Part shown: positions 31,400 to 41,866 of the stretch, piece by piece | Layout of the letters: each line of letters opens with the position of its first letter | Numbering within the stretch: position 1 is the first letter of the stretch | Source of the DNA: Centrapalus pauciflorus | Lineage: Eukaryota > Streptophyta > Magnoliopsida > Asterales > Asteraceae | Assembly: GCA_020465985.1 (NCBI GenBank) | Contig: JAANYP010002788.1 | Coordinates: 1 to 64,000, forward strand | Direction of reading: 5' to 3' | DNA length: 64,000 nucleotides | Translations under genes and position numbers: made by a program | The notes under the pieces: generated by a model | Databases searched by the model: none | The model's input: the letters and a program-made list of their open reading frames with translations, nothing else | Told to the model about the DNA's origin: nothing

Positions 31400-32124
31400 T
31401 AGTTCTATTGGTTTGTTTTCTACTATATATTTCCTTCGTGTCATCTTTTACTTTCTTTCTTTTCGTCCTTTCATTTTTAATTTCTTCTCTTCATCCTTGC
31501 ATTGTGGTTCATGTTTGTAGTGGATCTTGTCAAAAATTGATTGGTTGCTACAAATCGATTTTTTTCGGGGATCACACGAGTTCTTTAGTTTGTTTTGTTT
31601 ATTCATACTTTGCATCATTTGTTCCTAAAAAAAAAAGAAAAGCAAAAAGAAAGGAAGAAAAAGAAATCGCAAAAAAAAAGTAAAAAAAAAAAAGAGATAA
31701 AAAAAAGGTAAAAAAAAGCGCAAAAGAAAAGACAAAAAAAAGGAACGCAAAGTAAATTTTTATTCTTGTTTGTTTTCTTTATTTTTCATTTCCTTTTCTA
31801 TTTACCTTTACGTACTACTAGCATTGTTCATCTTCTTATATTTTGTTTTGTCAAATCTCTTTTTAAAGTTGTTTGGTATGTTTTGAATTCCTCAAGGCCA
31901 CAAGCCCACTTGATTTTGATTTCTTTTAGTTTGTTTTGAACTTTAAGAGTTAAAAAAAGTGGTAAAAGGCGGTGTGGTAAGATCATTAGAGGGTAAAAGC
32001 CAAACACAACATACACGAGAATCGAGTGAACACAATTTTGAGTGAAACACGTAAGGGAGTGCGGGGAGGAAATAATATTTTTATTGTTATTACTTTTTGT
32101 CCTCTATTTTGCAGCAAAAAAAAC
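31400..32124 (+). other. A-rich 5' leader of element B
   Basis: About 725 bp without a credible gene. It contains a very A-rich, AAAAAG-type tract (31625-31745) and ends with GTAAGG at 32051 and TATTTTGCAG at 32114, a possible small leader intron just before the gag ATG. Similar A-rich tracts occur in the leaders of C, D and G. Confidence 0.6.
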
Positions 32125-33272
32125 ATGGCGGATGAGCAACCTCCTCCTAATCTTCATGTTCAAGCCATGATGGAGGAAATGCGACGACTGATGAGAACGG
32201 AATTCAATAAAATTCGTGAAAGAATGGACCGATTGGAGACTGAAAGACCACAACCTATCCACATGCCATCACAAGTTTCTTATGAAAATCATGATGACGA
32301 TGGAGTAAGTGACGGATGGGAATTTGAAAGAAGAGCTCCTCGACGAAGGCCCCGAAGAGACAACAATTTGAATTCTATCAAGATGAAATTTCCATCGTTT
32401 CAAGGAAAGTCAGATCCAGAAGCCTACATCGATTGGGAGACTAAAATGGAGTTCATCTTTGATTGCCATGACTACTCAAATCGTAAAAAGGTAAAACTCG
32501 CCGTTGTTGAATTTTCTGATTATGCACTAACATGGTGGGATCAACTTGTGATTAGTAGGCGAAGAAACGAAGAAAGACCCATTGAAACATGGAAAGAAAT
32601 GGAAAGGATCATGAGACGACGTTTTGTACCAAGTCACTATTATCGTGAGCTTCACAATAAGCTCCAAGGCTTGAAGGAAGTAAGTCTGTTGATGATTATT
32701 TCAAGGAAATGGAGGTTACCATGATCCGAGCTAACATTCAAGAGGATCGAGAAGCTACCATGGCCAGGTTGTTAAATGGCCTCAATTATGAAATTCGTGA
32801 TCGTGTTGAGATGCATCATTATGTGGAGATTGAAGACATGGTCGACATGGCGGTTAAAATTGAAAAGCAACTCAAGAGAATGGGTGGATCAAGAACGAAA
32901 ACCTGGAAGGCGGGTAGCTCCAAAAGGCCTGAAAGTTCATCATCTTTTAATCCCAAATCTGGTCCAAAACCAACAAGCCCTTCCAAAGAGAAAGGTAATT
33001 CTGATGCTCCTAAAACTCGGTACATGAAATTTTTTAAGTGTCTTGCCAGGGGTCACATTGCAAGTCAATGTCCAAATAAGCTTGTAATGGTGCTTAGAGA
33101 AAATGGAGAAATTGAAACAGATTCTTCCGAATCATCACAAGAAGACACGGATGGTGAAGAAGAGTTGGCTGTAAAAGGAGAATTGTTGGTTGCAAGGCGA
33201 GCCGCCTTAAGCACTCTTTCCAAGGAAGAAGATGATGCACAAAGGGAAAACCTTTTTCACACTCGGTGTTAA
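32125..33272 (+). pseudogene. element B gag
   Basis: ATG at 32125 follows the leader and opens MADEQPPPNLHVQ. The capsid region includes FPSFQGKSDPEAYIDWE, ALTWWDQL and RRRFVPSHYYREL. A 2-bp loss near 32680, compared with element C, shifts the frame, and coding resumes in the frame of 32709-33272. A zinc knuckle near 33037 reads FFKCLARGHIASQC, so its first Cys has become Phe, unlike C and D. A TAA at 33270-33272 separates it from the protease in the same frame. The product would form the capsid and bind RNA. Confidence 0.8.
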
Positions 33273-36200
33273 GTTCAAGGCAAGGTATGTAGTCTTATCA
33301 TTGATGGTGGGAGTTGTACTAATGTGGCTAGTGTTTCCATGGTTGAAAAGCTAGGTTTGCCGACGATGAAGCATCAAAAGCCATATAAACTCCAATGGCT
33401 TAATGATAGTGGTGAGGTGTGTGTGACAAAACAAGTGTTGGTGTCATTTTGCATTGGTAAGTATGAAGACGAGGTGTTGTGTGATGTGGTACCTATGCAA
33501 GCAAGTCATTTACTACTTGGTAGGCCATGGCAATACGATCGGCATGTGAACCATGATGGCTTCACCAACAAGTACACTCTTTTTCATAAAACCAAAGCCA
33601 TAACTCTTGTGCCGATGTCACCGAGTCAAGTTTATGAAGATCAAGTCCGACTTCAAAGGGATGTGAAAAACAAAGAAGGTGAGCCTAATGAATATAATGA
33701 ACACAAAAAAGGTTCAAATGAAAAACAAAAAGATAAGAAAACATTTGTGGGTGGAAAGGAAATTCAATATTGTGTATTTGCAAAAAGGAGTGAAATAAAG
33801 GAAGCCTTGAATTCGAAGATGTCTTTTGTGCTTCTTTTGATCAAAGAAGCTTATTTAATCACAAATGATTTGGCCGGTATTCTCCCGAGCAAAATTAAAT
33901 ATCTTTTGCAGGAATTTGAAGACTTGTTTCCCGAGGAAGTTCCCAATGGATTGCCACCAATTCTCGGTATCGAACACCAAATTGACTTTGTTCTAGGATC
34001 TTCCATTCCAAACAAGCCGGCGTATAGAACGAATCCGGAAGAAACCAAAGAGTTGCAAAGGCAAGTTAAGGAATTACATGAGAAAGGATGGATTCGAGAA
34101 AGCATGAGTCCATGTGCGGTTCCCGTATTGCTGGACCGAAGAAGGATAGATCATGGAGGATGCGTGTAGATTTTCGTGCCATCAACAATATCAAGGTAAA
34201 GTATCGCCATTCAATCCCTCGATTAGATGATATGCTTGATGAATTGTATGGCTCAAAGATGTTTTCAAAGATTGATCCAAAGAGCGGGTATCATCGAATT
34301 CGCATGAATGATGGTGACGAATGGAAAACAGCTTTCAAAACAAAGCATGTTTTGCGTTCATGAGATTAATGAACCATGTTTTGCGTTAACTAATGCTCCA
34401 AGTTGTTCATGAGATTAATGAACCATGTTTTGCGTGATTTTATTGGGATATTTGTGGTCATTTACTTTGATGATATTTTGATTTATTCTAAGAGTTTGAA
34501 TGATCATCTTGAGCATCTAACGTGTGTTTTGAGTGTGCTTAGGAAGGAACAACTTTATGCGAACTAGAAGGAGTGCACTTTTTGTACCGACCACATTGTA
34601 TTTCTTGGATATGTGGTTAGTTCTCATGGAATATCTGTTGATGAAGAAAAGGTAAAGGCTATTCAAGATTGGCCAACTCCAAAGAGCGTAAGTAATGTGA
34701 GGAGTTTTCATGGTCTTGCAAGTTTTTATCGTCGATTTTTGAAAAACTTTAGCACCTTGGCATCACCACTAACCGAAGTGATTAAAAAGAATGTTGGTTT
34801 TAAATAGGGCAAAGAGCAAGAGCAAGCTTTTAAAAAACTGGAGTTTCATTTAACTCATGCTCCTTTGCTTTCTTTGCCAAATTTTGATAAAACTTTTGAG
34901 ATTGAGTGTGATGCATCGGGTGTTGGAATTGGTGCGGTTTTAATGCAAGAAGGAAAACCATTGGCATATTTTAGTGAAAAGTTAAGTGGTGCATCTTTAA
35001 ACTATCCCACATATGACAAAGAGATGTATGCCTTGGTTCGAGCACTAAAAACTTGGCAACACTATTGGTGGACCAAGGAGTTTGTCATTCATACTGATCA
35101 TGAGTCCTTGAAGTTTCTAAATGGACAACAAAAGCTCAACAAGAGACATGCTAGGTGGATGAAGTTTCTTGAGACATTTCTGTGTGTCATCCGATTCAAG
35201 AAAGGTAAGGAAAATATTGTGGCTGATGCACTTTCACGAAGGTACTCTTTACTCTCTTCTCTTGACTCTAAAATTCTGGGTTTTGAACAAATCAAAGAGT
35301 TGTATCGTGAAGATGTGGATTTTGGTATGCTTTTTCAAAGTTGTGAAAAGGGATCTTCTGAAGAGTTTTACGTACATGATGGGTTTTTGTTCAAAGAATC
35401 AAAGCTTTGCATTCCAAACACTTCTTTACGTGAACTTTTGGTTTGGGAGGCACATAGTGGAGGCCTTATGGCTCATTTTGGTGTGGCAAAAACATTGAAT
35501 ATTTTGTAGGAACATTTCTTTTGGCCAAAAATAAAAGTTTATGTTGGAAAAGTTTGTGAAAAGTGCATTGTTTGTAAACAAGCCAAATCAAAGGTTCAAC
35601 CTCATGGTTTATACACTCCTGTGCCTATAGCAAGTGAACCACAGGTTGATCTTTCTATGGATTTTGTGTTGGGATTGCCAACAACTAAAAATGGCAAAGA
35701 TTCGATATTTGTGGTTGTTGATCGGTTTTCGAAAATGGCGCATTTCATTCTATGCAATCGAACCAATGATGCCTCACATATTTCAGATTTGTTTTTCAAA
35801 GAAGTGGTTAGATTGCATGGCATGCCAAGAACTATCGTCTCGGATCGGGACACAAAGTTTTTAAGTTACTTTTGGAAAACGTTGTGGGGAAAATTGGGAA
35901 CAAAGCTTTTGTTTTCTACAACTTGTCATCCCCAAACGGATGTACAAACTGAAGTTGTGAATCGTACACTTGGTACTTTGTTGAGATCAATAGGGGGAGA
36001 AATGTGAAAACTTGGGAGCAATGCTTACCCCATGTTGAGTTTGCATATAATCGAAATGTGCATTCTGCTACTAAGTTTTCACCTTTCGAGATTGTGTATG
36101 GATTTAAGCCATTAACTCCTATGGATTTAACTCCTTTGCCTGTGAATGAGCATTTGAATTTAGATGGCAAGAAGAAGGCGGAATTCGTCAAGCAAATCCA

Positions 36201-36831
36201 TGAGCAGGAAAAACTCAACATTGAAGACCGCACCAAGAAGTATGAACAACAAGCAAACACCTTTCATCCGATAGAGAGTTTAAATTCAGTGATTTAGGAG
36301 CATAATGTACTATCGGGAGAGGGGAAAAGCGGAAAAAGAAAGATTATTTTTGAACTAGGAGATTGGGTGTGGCTTCATTTGCGGAAGGAACGGTTTCCAA
36401 GAAAACAGAAGTCAAAGTTGATGCCAAGAGGAGATGGACCATTTCAAGTGTTGCAGAAAATCAATGACAATGCTTACAAACTTGATCTTCCAGATGAGTA
36501 TAATGTTCATGATGTTTTTAATGTAACTGACTTGTCTCTGTTTGATGCAGGTGAAGATTTGAGGACATATCACTTTCAAGAGGAGGGGAATGATGAGAAC
36601 CTGTCCAAGGACCGAGATGACGAAGATCCGTTAAGGTGGAAGATCGGACCTATCACAAGATCAAAATCCAAGATGTTCCAGGATGCTCTCAATGGAATGA
36701 TTAAATATTGTCGGAATCAAGCTCCCGTTTGTTCGCAAAACAACCAAGCACACTTCCTAATGTTGATCCAAGTTGAACACTTTTGGAGCCCAAGTTTTAA
36801 CTTTAATCCACAAAAGTCAAAAAATAAATAA
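33273..36831 (+). pseudogene. element B pol: protease, RT, RNase H, integrase
   Basis: Protease shows LIIDGGSCTNVAS; D and related elements share this DGGS form. RT: a frameshift near 34130, then FRAINNIKVKYR, a scrambled 31-bp duplication replacing the MPFG block (34356-34435), YFDDILIYS, and several stops. RNase H has ECDASGVGIGAV, HTDHESLK and NIVADALSRR. The integrase core has SMDFVLGLPTT, VSDRDTKF and HPQTD. A frameshift lies near 35990 and an insertion of about 68 bp at 36258-36325. The C-terminal part passes the PPT and ends inside the LTR at 36831. It would provide all enzymatic steps; now inactive. Confidence 0.8.
36578..36590 (+). promoter_or_regulatory. polypurine tract of element B, inside the pol frame
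   Basis: AAGAGGAGGGGAA directly precedes the LTR start TGATGAGAAC at 36591. It is coding for pol at the same time. Element C has the equivalent purine tract (CCCCCC on plus, 38046-38055). Confidence 0.75.
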
Positions 36832-37589
36832 AATTCGGCCAAGCCCACCCATGTGCATTGTTTTGGCCATAACTTCCTCATTTTAAGCCCAATTTGAGTG
36901 AAATAAAAGCTCACTTCAACCTTAGCCTTTTTCCTATATTTTCAAGAATAAAAAAGGCCCAAAATATATCCTTAGCCACGTCCATGAATCTGCCGAAAAA
37001 GGTGTCCATGTTAATTAACTTGTCAAAGATTAAATTCAAGACATTTTGAAGGTTTTCTCAACATTATGGCCATTTACTTGGAGGAGATAAAGGGATAGAA
37101 GTCACTTGCATGATTAATACCTTCTAGAAGCTTCAAGTGGTGAAATGTCAATAATGCACTTTTGATAAGCAGTCTTGCTTATTTGATAGCTTATCGAGAT
37201 AGCTTGTGCAACTTATCTAGATAAGTAGTTGGTCTTATATTTTCTCCTATAAATAGGCACTCAATGTAACCATTTCAATGATCCTTCATTTTGAGTATAA
37301 TTGTGAGTATTTAACTCTTATTGTTCCTTACGAACTTTTAGAACTTATCGAGTGTTTTAGCTTGTGGCGTTCGGAACTTATCAATCAACTTCGTGGGGTT
37401 GATTGTGGCATTCTCTATACCAAAGTTCTTGCCTCGTATATAGGCAACGGGTCGCGGTTGCACTTGTACCAAGGTTCTTGTCTCGTTTATAGACAACGAG
37501 TCGCGGTCCTATCCACGTTACTTGAAACAACCATTAGAACAATCGGGCAATCGTGATCTATCACACATTCATCGGGTGAGATCACATCA
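36591..37589 (+). repeat. 3' LTR of element B (999 bp)
   Basis: Starts TGATGAGAAC and ends GATCACATCA, with a 5-bp terminal inverted repeat TGATG/CATCA. The first 241 bp encode the end of pol. Hairpin units recur at 37429-37447 and just after. The right flank (TTTTGAGAAGTACATT) is the interior of C's LTR. Confidence 0.85.
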
Positions 37590-38045
37590 TTTTGAGAAGT
37601 ACATTGAACATGGACACTCTTTTTGGCAGAATTTTAGACGTGGCAAATGAGCCTATATTGGGCTTTATTCTTTTTGAAAAGATAGGAGAAATGCTTAGTT
37701 TTCATTGGGCTTTTATTTGACTCAAATCGGCCTTGAAATGAGTGAGTTATGGACAAAAGATAGGCTAAGTGTGGGGCTAGCCGAAATTCTCTATTCATCG
37801 GTTATGTTTGGGTAAATAAACATAACTTGGGCTACGAAAAGCAAGTCTAATCTAGGCCTTTAACTTGTAGTAAATATTGGAAGCTTGCTTGGTTATTTGG
37901 CGAAGACACGAGAGCATTATTCCGGCAATATTTAATCAGTCCATTGGTAGCATCTCGGAACATCTTGGATTTAGACCTTGTGATAGGCCCGATCTTCCAC
38001 CTTAATGGAACTTCATCATCTTGATCATTGGATGGGTTCTCATCA
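37590..38045 (-). repeat. element C 3' LTR, proximal (U3 side) fragment
   Basis: Matches 40366-40819 of the other C LTR. The LTR start TGATGAGAACCC lies at 38045 (minus), just after the C-rich complement of the PPT. It contains the last 199 bp of C's pol frame (stop at 37847). Confidence 0.8.
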
Positions 38046-39420
38046 TTCCCCCCATCTTGAGAGTGATTTGTCCTCAAATCGTCACCTGCATCAAAAGGAC
38101 TTAAATCAGCCACATTAAATACATCATGAACATTATACTCATCAGGAAGATCAAGTTTGTATACATCGTCATTGATTTTCTACAACACTTGAAATGGTCC
38201 ATCTCCTCTAGGCATCAACTTTGACTTCCTCTTTGTTGGAAATCGTTCCTTCCTCATATGAAGCCATACCCAATCTCCTGGTTCAAAAGTGACCTTTCTT
38301 TTTCCCTTGTCCGCTTGTTGTTCATACTTCTTGGTGCGCTCTTCAATGTTGCGTTTCGCCTTCTCATGGATTTGCTTGACAAATTCTGCCTTCTTCTTGC
38401 CATCTAAATTCAAATGCTCATTCACAGGCAAAGGAGTTAAATCCATAGGAGTTAATGGCTTAAATCCATACACAATCTCGGAAGGTGAAAACTTAGTAGC
38501 AGAATGCACATTTCGATTATATGCAAACTCAACATGGGGTAAGCATTGCTCCCAAGTTTTCACATTCCTCCCAACTATTGATCGCAACAAAATACCAAGT
38601 GTACGATTTACAACTTCCGTTTGTCCATCCGTTTGGGGATGACAAGTCGTAGAACACAAAAGCTTTGTTCCCAATTTCCCCCACAAGGTTTTCCAAAAAT
38701 AACTTAATAATTTGGTGTCCCGATCAGACACGATAGTTCTTGGCATGCCATGCAATCTAACCACTTATTTGAAAAACAAATTAGAAATATGTGAAGAGTC
38801 ATTGGTTCGATTTCTCCATCTTCTCTAATCACCATTGCAAGCTTGTTTGGACATTGACTTGCAATATGACCCCTGCCAAGGCACTTAAAACATTTTATTT
38901 CACGAGTCTTAGGAACTTCAAAACTAGTTTTCTCCTTTTGAAGTGTTTTTTTTTCCAGATTTGGGATTAGAAGAGTTTGAATTTTCAGGCCTTTTGGAGC
39001 TACTTGCTTTCCAAGCATTCATTCTTGACCCACCCCCTCTCTTCGGTTGCTTTTCAATCTTAACTGCCATATGAACCATGTCCTCGATCTCAACATAATG
39101 ATGCATCTGAACACGATCTCGAATTTCATAATTGAGACCATTTAAGAACCTCGCCATGGTAGCTTCTCTATCCTCTTAAGTATTCGCCCGGATCATAATA
39201 ACCTCCATTACTTTGAAGTAGTCATCAACAGACTTATTTCCTTGCTTTAGACTTTGAAGTTTGTTGTGAAGGTCACGGTAGTAATGACTTGGTACAAAAC
39301 ATCGCCTCATGACCGTCTTCATTTCCTCCCAAGTATCAATGGGTCTCTCTTCATTTCTTCGTCGACTAATCACAAGTTAATCCCACCATGTTAGTGCATA
39401 ATCAGTAAATTCAATAATTA
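37847..39420 (-). pseudogene. element C gag-integrase fusion left by internal deletion
   Basis: On the minus strand, gag starts abruptly near 39416 (NLLIMH-type frame; RRRNEERPIDTWEE from 39370), about 120 residues short at the N-terminus. It continues to an intact CFKCLGRGHIASQC knuckle near 38895. At about 38805 the sequence passes from the EIE residues after the knuckle directly into integrase sequence (HISNLFF...), then VSDRDTKLLSYFWK, CHPQTDGQTEVVNRTLG and the C-terminal region, ending at 37847 within the LTR. Protease, RT, RNase H and the integrase start are missing. Frameshifts occur near 39176, 38940 and 38780. Confidence 0.75.
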
Positions 39421-39782
39421 AGTGTAACAAACCTAAAAGAAATATAATACTAAACAAAATTATTAACGTTCCTCCAAAAAAAATTTTCACTTCTTTTTTC
39501 TCTCTACTTTTTTTTCCACTTTTTTTTTTACTTTGATAGCTTTTTTATACTTTTTTTTAGGAACAAAACTACACGACTTAATATAAAGAACCCAAACATA
39601 TAACTTACTAATATCCCAACTTCTTTATTTCATGATATTAGTAATCAAGTCAACTTGTGACGAGATCCACTACTATTACTTGAAATCCAAGATAAGAACA
39701 AGAAGAAACAAAAAAAAAAACGATACGGAAAAATATAAAGTGTGATAGAAAACAAACCAATAGAAGTGGCTTTGATACCAAA
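39421..39782 (-). other. leader and PBS of element C
   Basis: The PBS on the minus strand reads TGGTATCAAAGC (39780-39769). The leader shows purine-rich runs (T-rich on plus, 39490-39560). The gag start codon and N-terminal part are deleted. Confidence 0.65.
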
Positions 39783-40819
39783 TGATGTGATCTCACCCGA
39801 TGAATATGAGATTGATCACGAGTTGCCCGATCGTTCTATTGGATTTATTATGATATATGGATAGAATCGCGACCCGTTGCCTATAAACGAGGCAAGAACC
39901 TTGGTATAGATAGTGAAACCGCGTCCTGTTGCCTAGAAAGAGGCAAGAACTTTGGTATAAGAAATCACCACAACCAACCCCACCAAGTTGATTGATAAGT
40001 TTTGAACGCCACAAGCTAGAACACTTGATAAGTTCTAAAAGTTTGTAAGGAACAAGAAGAGTTAAAAACTCACAATATTACTCAAATGAAGGTTGATTAC
40101 AAATGAGAACTTTGGCCACTATTTATAGACGAAAATATAAGGAAAACCGACCATCTAGATAAGTAACAAAAGATATCACGCTAAGCGATCAAATAAGCAA
40201 ACCTACTTATCAAAAGGGTCTTCTTGACATTTCACCTCTTGAATCTTCTAGAATGTGTCTTGCTTCATTGTATCTTGCAAAACCATTAATATCCTCCAAG
40301 TAAATTCCCATGCCTTCAAATTGCCTTGTATAAAGAGAAGGCTTTCAAATTCGCTTGTAATTAATTTTGAGAAGTACATTGAACATGGACACTCTTTTGG
40401 GCAGAATTTCAGACGTGGAAAATGAGCCTATGTTGGGCTTTATTCTTCTTCAAAGGATAGGAGAAATGCTTAGCTTTCATTGGGCTTTTATTTGACTCGA
40501 ATCGGGCTTGAAATGAGTGAGTTATGGACAAAGTATGGGCTAAGTGTGGGGCTAGCCGAAATTCTTTATTCATGGGTTATGTTTGGGTAAATAAACATAA
40601 CTGGGCTACGAAAAACAAGGCTAATCTTGGGCTTCAACTTGTAGCAAAATTAGGAAGCTTGCTTGGTTATTTTGCGAAGACACGAGAACATTATTCCGGC
40701 AAGATTTAATCAGTCCATTGGTAGCATCTCGGAACATCTTGGATTTAGACCTTGTGATAGGCCCGATCTTCCACCTTTATGGATCTTCATCATCTTCATC
40801 ATTGGATGGGTTCTCATCA
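39783..40819 (-). repeat. 5' LTR of element C (1037 bp)
   Basis: On the minus strand it starts TGATGAGAACCC at 40819 and ends GATCACATCA at 39783. It contains two units of GGTTCTTGCCT...AGGCAACGGG near its 3' end, a CTATAAATAG box near 40125, and the tail of the pol frame at its start. TTATG follows at 40820. Confidence 0.85.
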
Positions 40820-41040
40820 TTATGGCTGATCTATACAAGACTAGTAAAAGGTTGCAGTTACACAAGAAGGTGTTGGGTAGTCGGTGATACCTGGTTGATC
40901 GGAAAGACTCATGGAAAAGAAGAGATATAAGAGGATTTCAGCAAACAACACACTTAATTATATTTCTTCAAAAAGTGGTGATCAGATTGATCTCCTCACA
41001 AGATACATAAGATAACTTAGCTCACTCAACAAGGTACGAT
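40820..41040 (-). other. E1 transcribed leader start
   Basis: Minus-strand sequence after the TATA box. It contains CCATGAGTCTTT...ATCACCGACTACC, which is repeated at the start of E2 (about 46235-46320), and ends CAGCCATAA where C is inserted. It matches the terminal redundancy expected of a circular pararetrovirus genome. Confidence 0.55.
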
Positions 41041-41062
41041 TACAAATGAAAGACTCAACTCC

Positions 41063-41070
41063 ATTTTATA
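41063..41070 (-). promoter_or_regulatory. TATA box of E1
   Basis: The minus strand reads TCTATAAAATGGAG. It lies about 157 bp downstream of the as-1-like palindrome and before the leader, as expected for a pararetrovirus genomic promoter. Confidence 0.55.
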
Positions 41071-41226
41071 GACCAAGAAAGCTTATCTAGTAAGATTACT
41101 TTGGATAAAGGAAATCTAAAACAACCAATCAAAACCATACAACTCAAAAGGATAAGATAAGAGGTGATCTTAGCTTTTACAATAGAGACAAATCTGCTAC
41201 GTAGGCAGACCAATTATTCATCTTTG

Positions 41227-41246
41227 TGACGTAAGCGCTTACGTCA
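41227..41246 (-). promoter_or_regulatory. as-1-like palindrome in the E1 promoter
   Basis: TGACGTAAGCGCTTACGTCA is a perfect 20-bp palindrome made of two inverted TGACGTAAG units. TGACG pairs (as-1) bind TGA-type bZIP factors in caulimovirus promoters. The palindrome overlaps the TGA stop codon of the polyprotein (41246-41244). Another ACGT core (CTACGTAGG) lies close by near 41200. Confidence 0.65.
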
Positions 41247-41838
41247 TTTCCACCAAGAATCCGGATGTGATGGATCATCTTCATATGGATCGTAGTATGG
41301 TCCATCTGAATTATCTTCGTATTTAAGATTCCATGGAGCGTAATGTATAGTGAAATTTAGCTCTCCATAGTCTGAATCTGAATCTGATCTTTCCTCATCA
41401 TTTTTGTCTAAATTATGCTTAAATGCTTCAATCCATTTTGACGATACAGGATGATCTAAAGACAAACTGTTTCCTGCAACCATTATGTCCAACAGTATAG
41501 ATCCTGGGCATACTCTGTTTATTTGCGCCATATATTCTCTCATGAATATGTAAACATGGCTTTCAGCGTAGATAGGATTTATTTCATGACCGTCATGGAT
41601 GATAGACAACCTTTGGTGAATGCGATACCATCGCTTGATCCTGCTGTGCTGCTGTTGGTGACGAAAATTTAGCAGGTCTTTTGAAGACAATGGTAGCATA
41701 TGTTCTTGAGCATTGAGACAGTAATTCTACCGACTCTTCCAGTGTTTGAAACCATAGTAACATAGAGAATAAATGCTTTGCACTATCAGGAGCCTGTCCT
41801 TTTTGGCAGTGAAAGATGTAGGCCATCAGTTTGAGCAT
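41244..41838 (-). pseudogene. E1 polyprotein C-terminal domain
   Basis: Two overlapping frames (41838-41593 and 41699-41244) contain YATIVFKRPAKF, MREYMAQINRVCPGS and an acidic end YDPYEDDPSHPDSWWK. A frameshift near 41650 separates them. The region follows RNase H and its function is not known to me. E0 carries a related fragment. Confidence 0.55.
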
Positions 41839-41866
41839 GTGAAAGGATATTCATATGGCATATATT

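Larger units (their letters stand above)
30377..37589 (+). mobile_element. Ty3/gypsy element B (CRM-like chromovirus)
   Basis: 5' LTR (30377-31384), PBS, A-rich leader, gag, protease, RT, RNase H, integrase, PPT and 3' LTR (36591-37589) are all present. The RT-RNase H-integrase order defines Ty3/gypsy. The pol frame runs about 80 codons into the 3' LTR, as reported for centromeric CRM elements. Several frameshifts and stops make it inactive. It lies in opposite orientation inside the 3' LTR of element C. Confidence 0.85.
29976..40819 (-). mobile_element. Ty3/gypsy element C (CRM-like), interrupted by element B
   Basis: In its own orientation it runs 5' LTR (40819-39783), PBS (39780-39769), leader, gag fragment, integrase end, PPT and 3' LTR (38045 to 29976). 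The 3' LTR is split: 38045-37590 on one side and 30376-29976 on the other, with element B between them. TTATG occurs on both sides (29971-29975 and 40820-40824) as the target-site duplication. A large internal deletion removes protease, RT, RNase H and the integrase start, so it is non-autonomous. Confidence 0.7.

Noticed and set aside
31408..31683. 91-codon Phe/Ser- then Lys-rich frame
   Set aside because: It is the leader of element B reading into an A-rich tract. Composition explains it.
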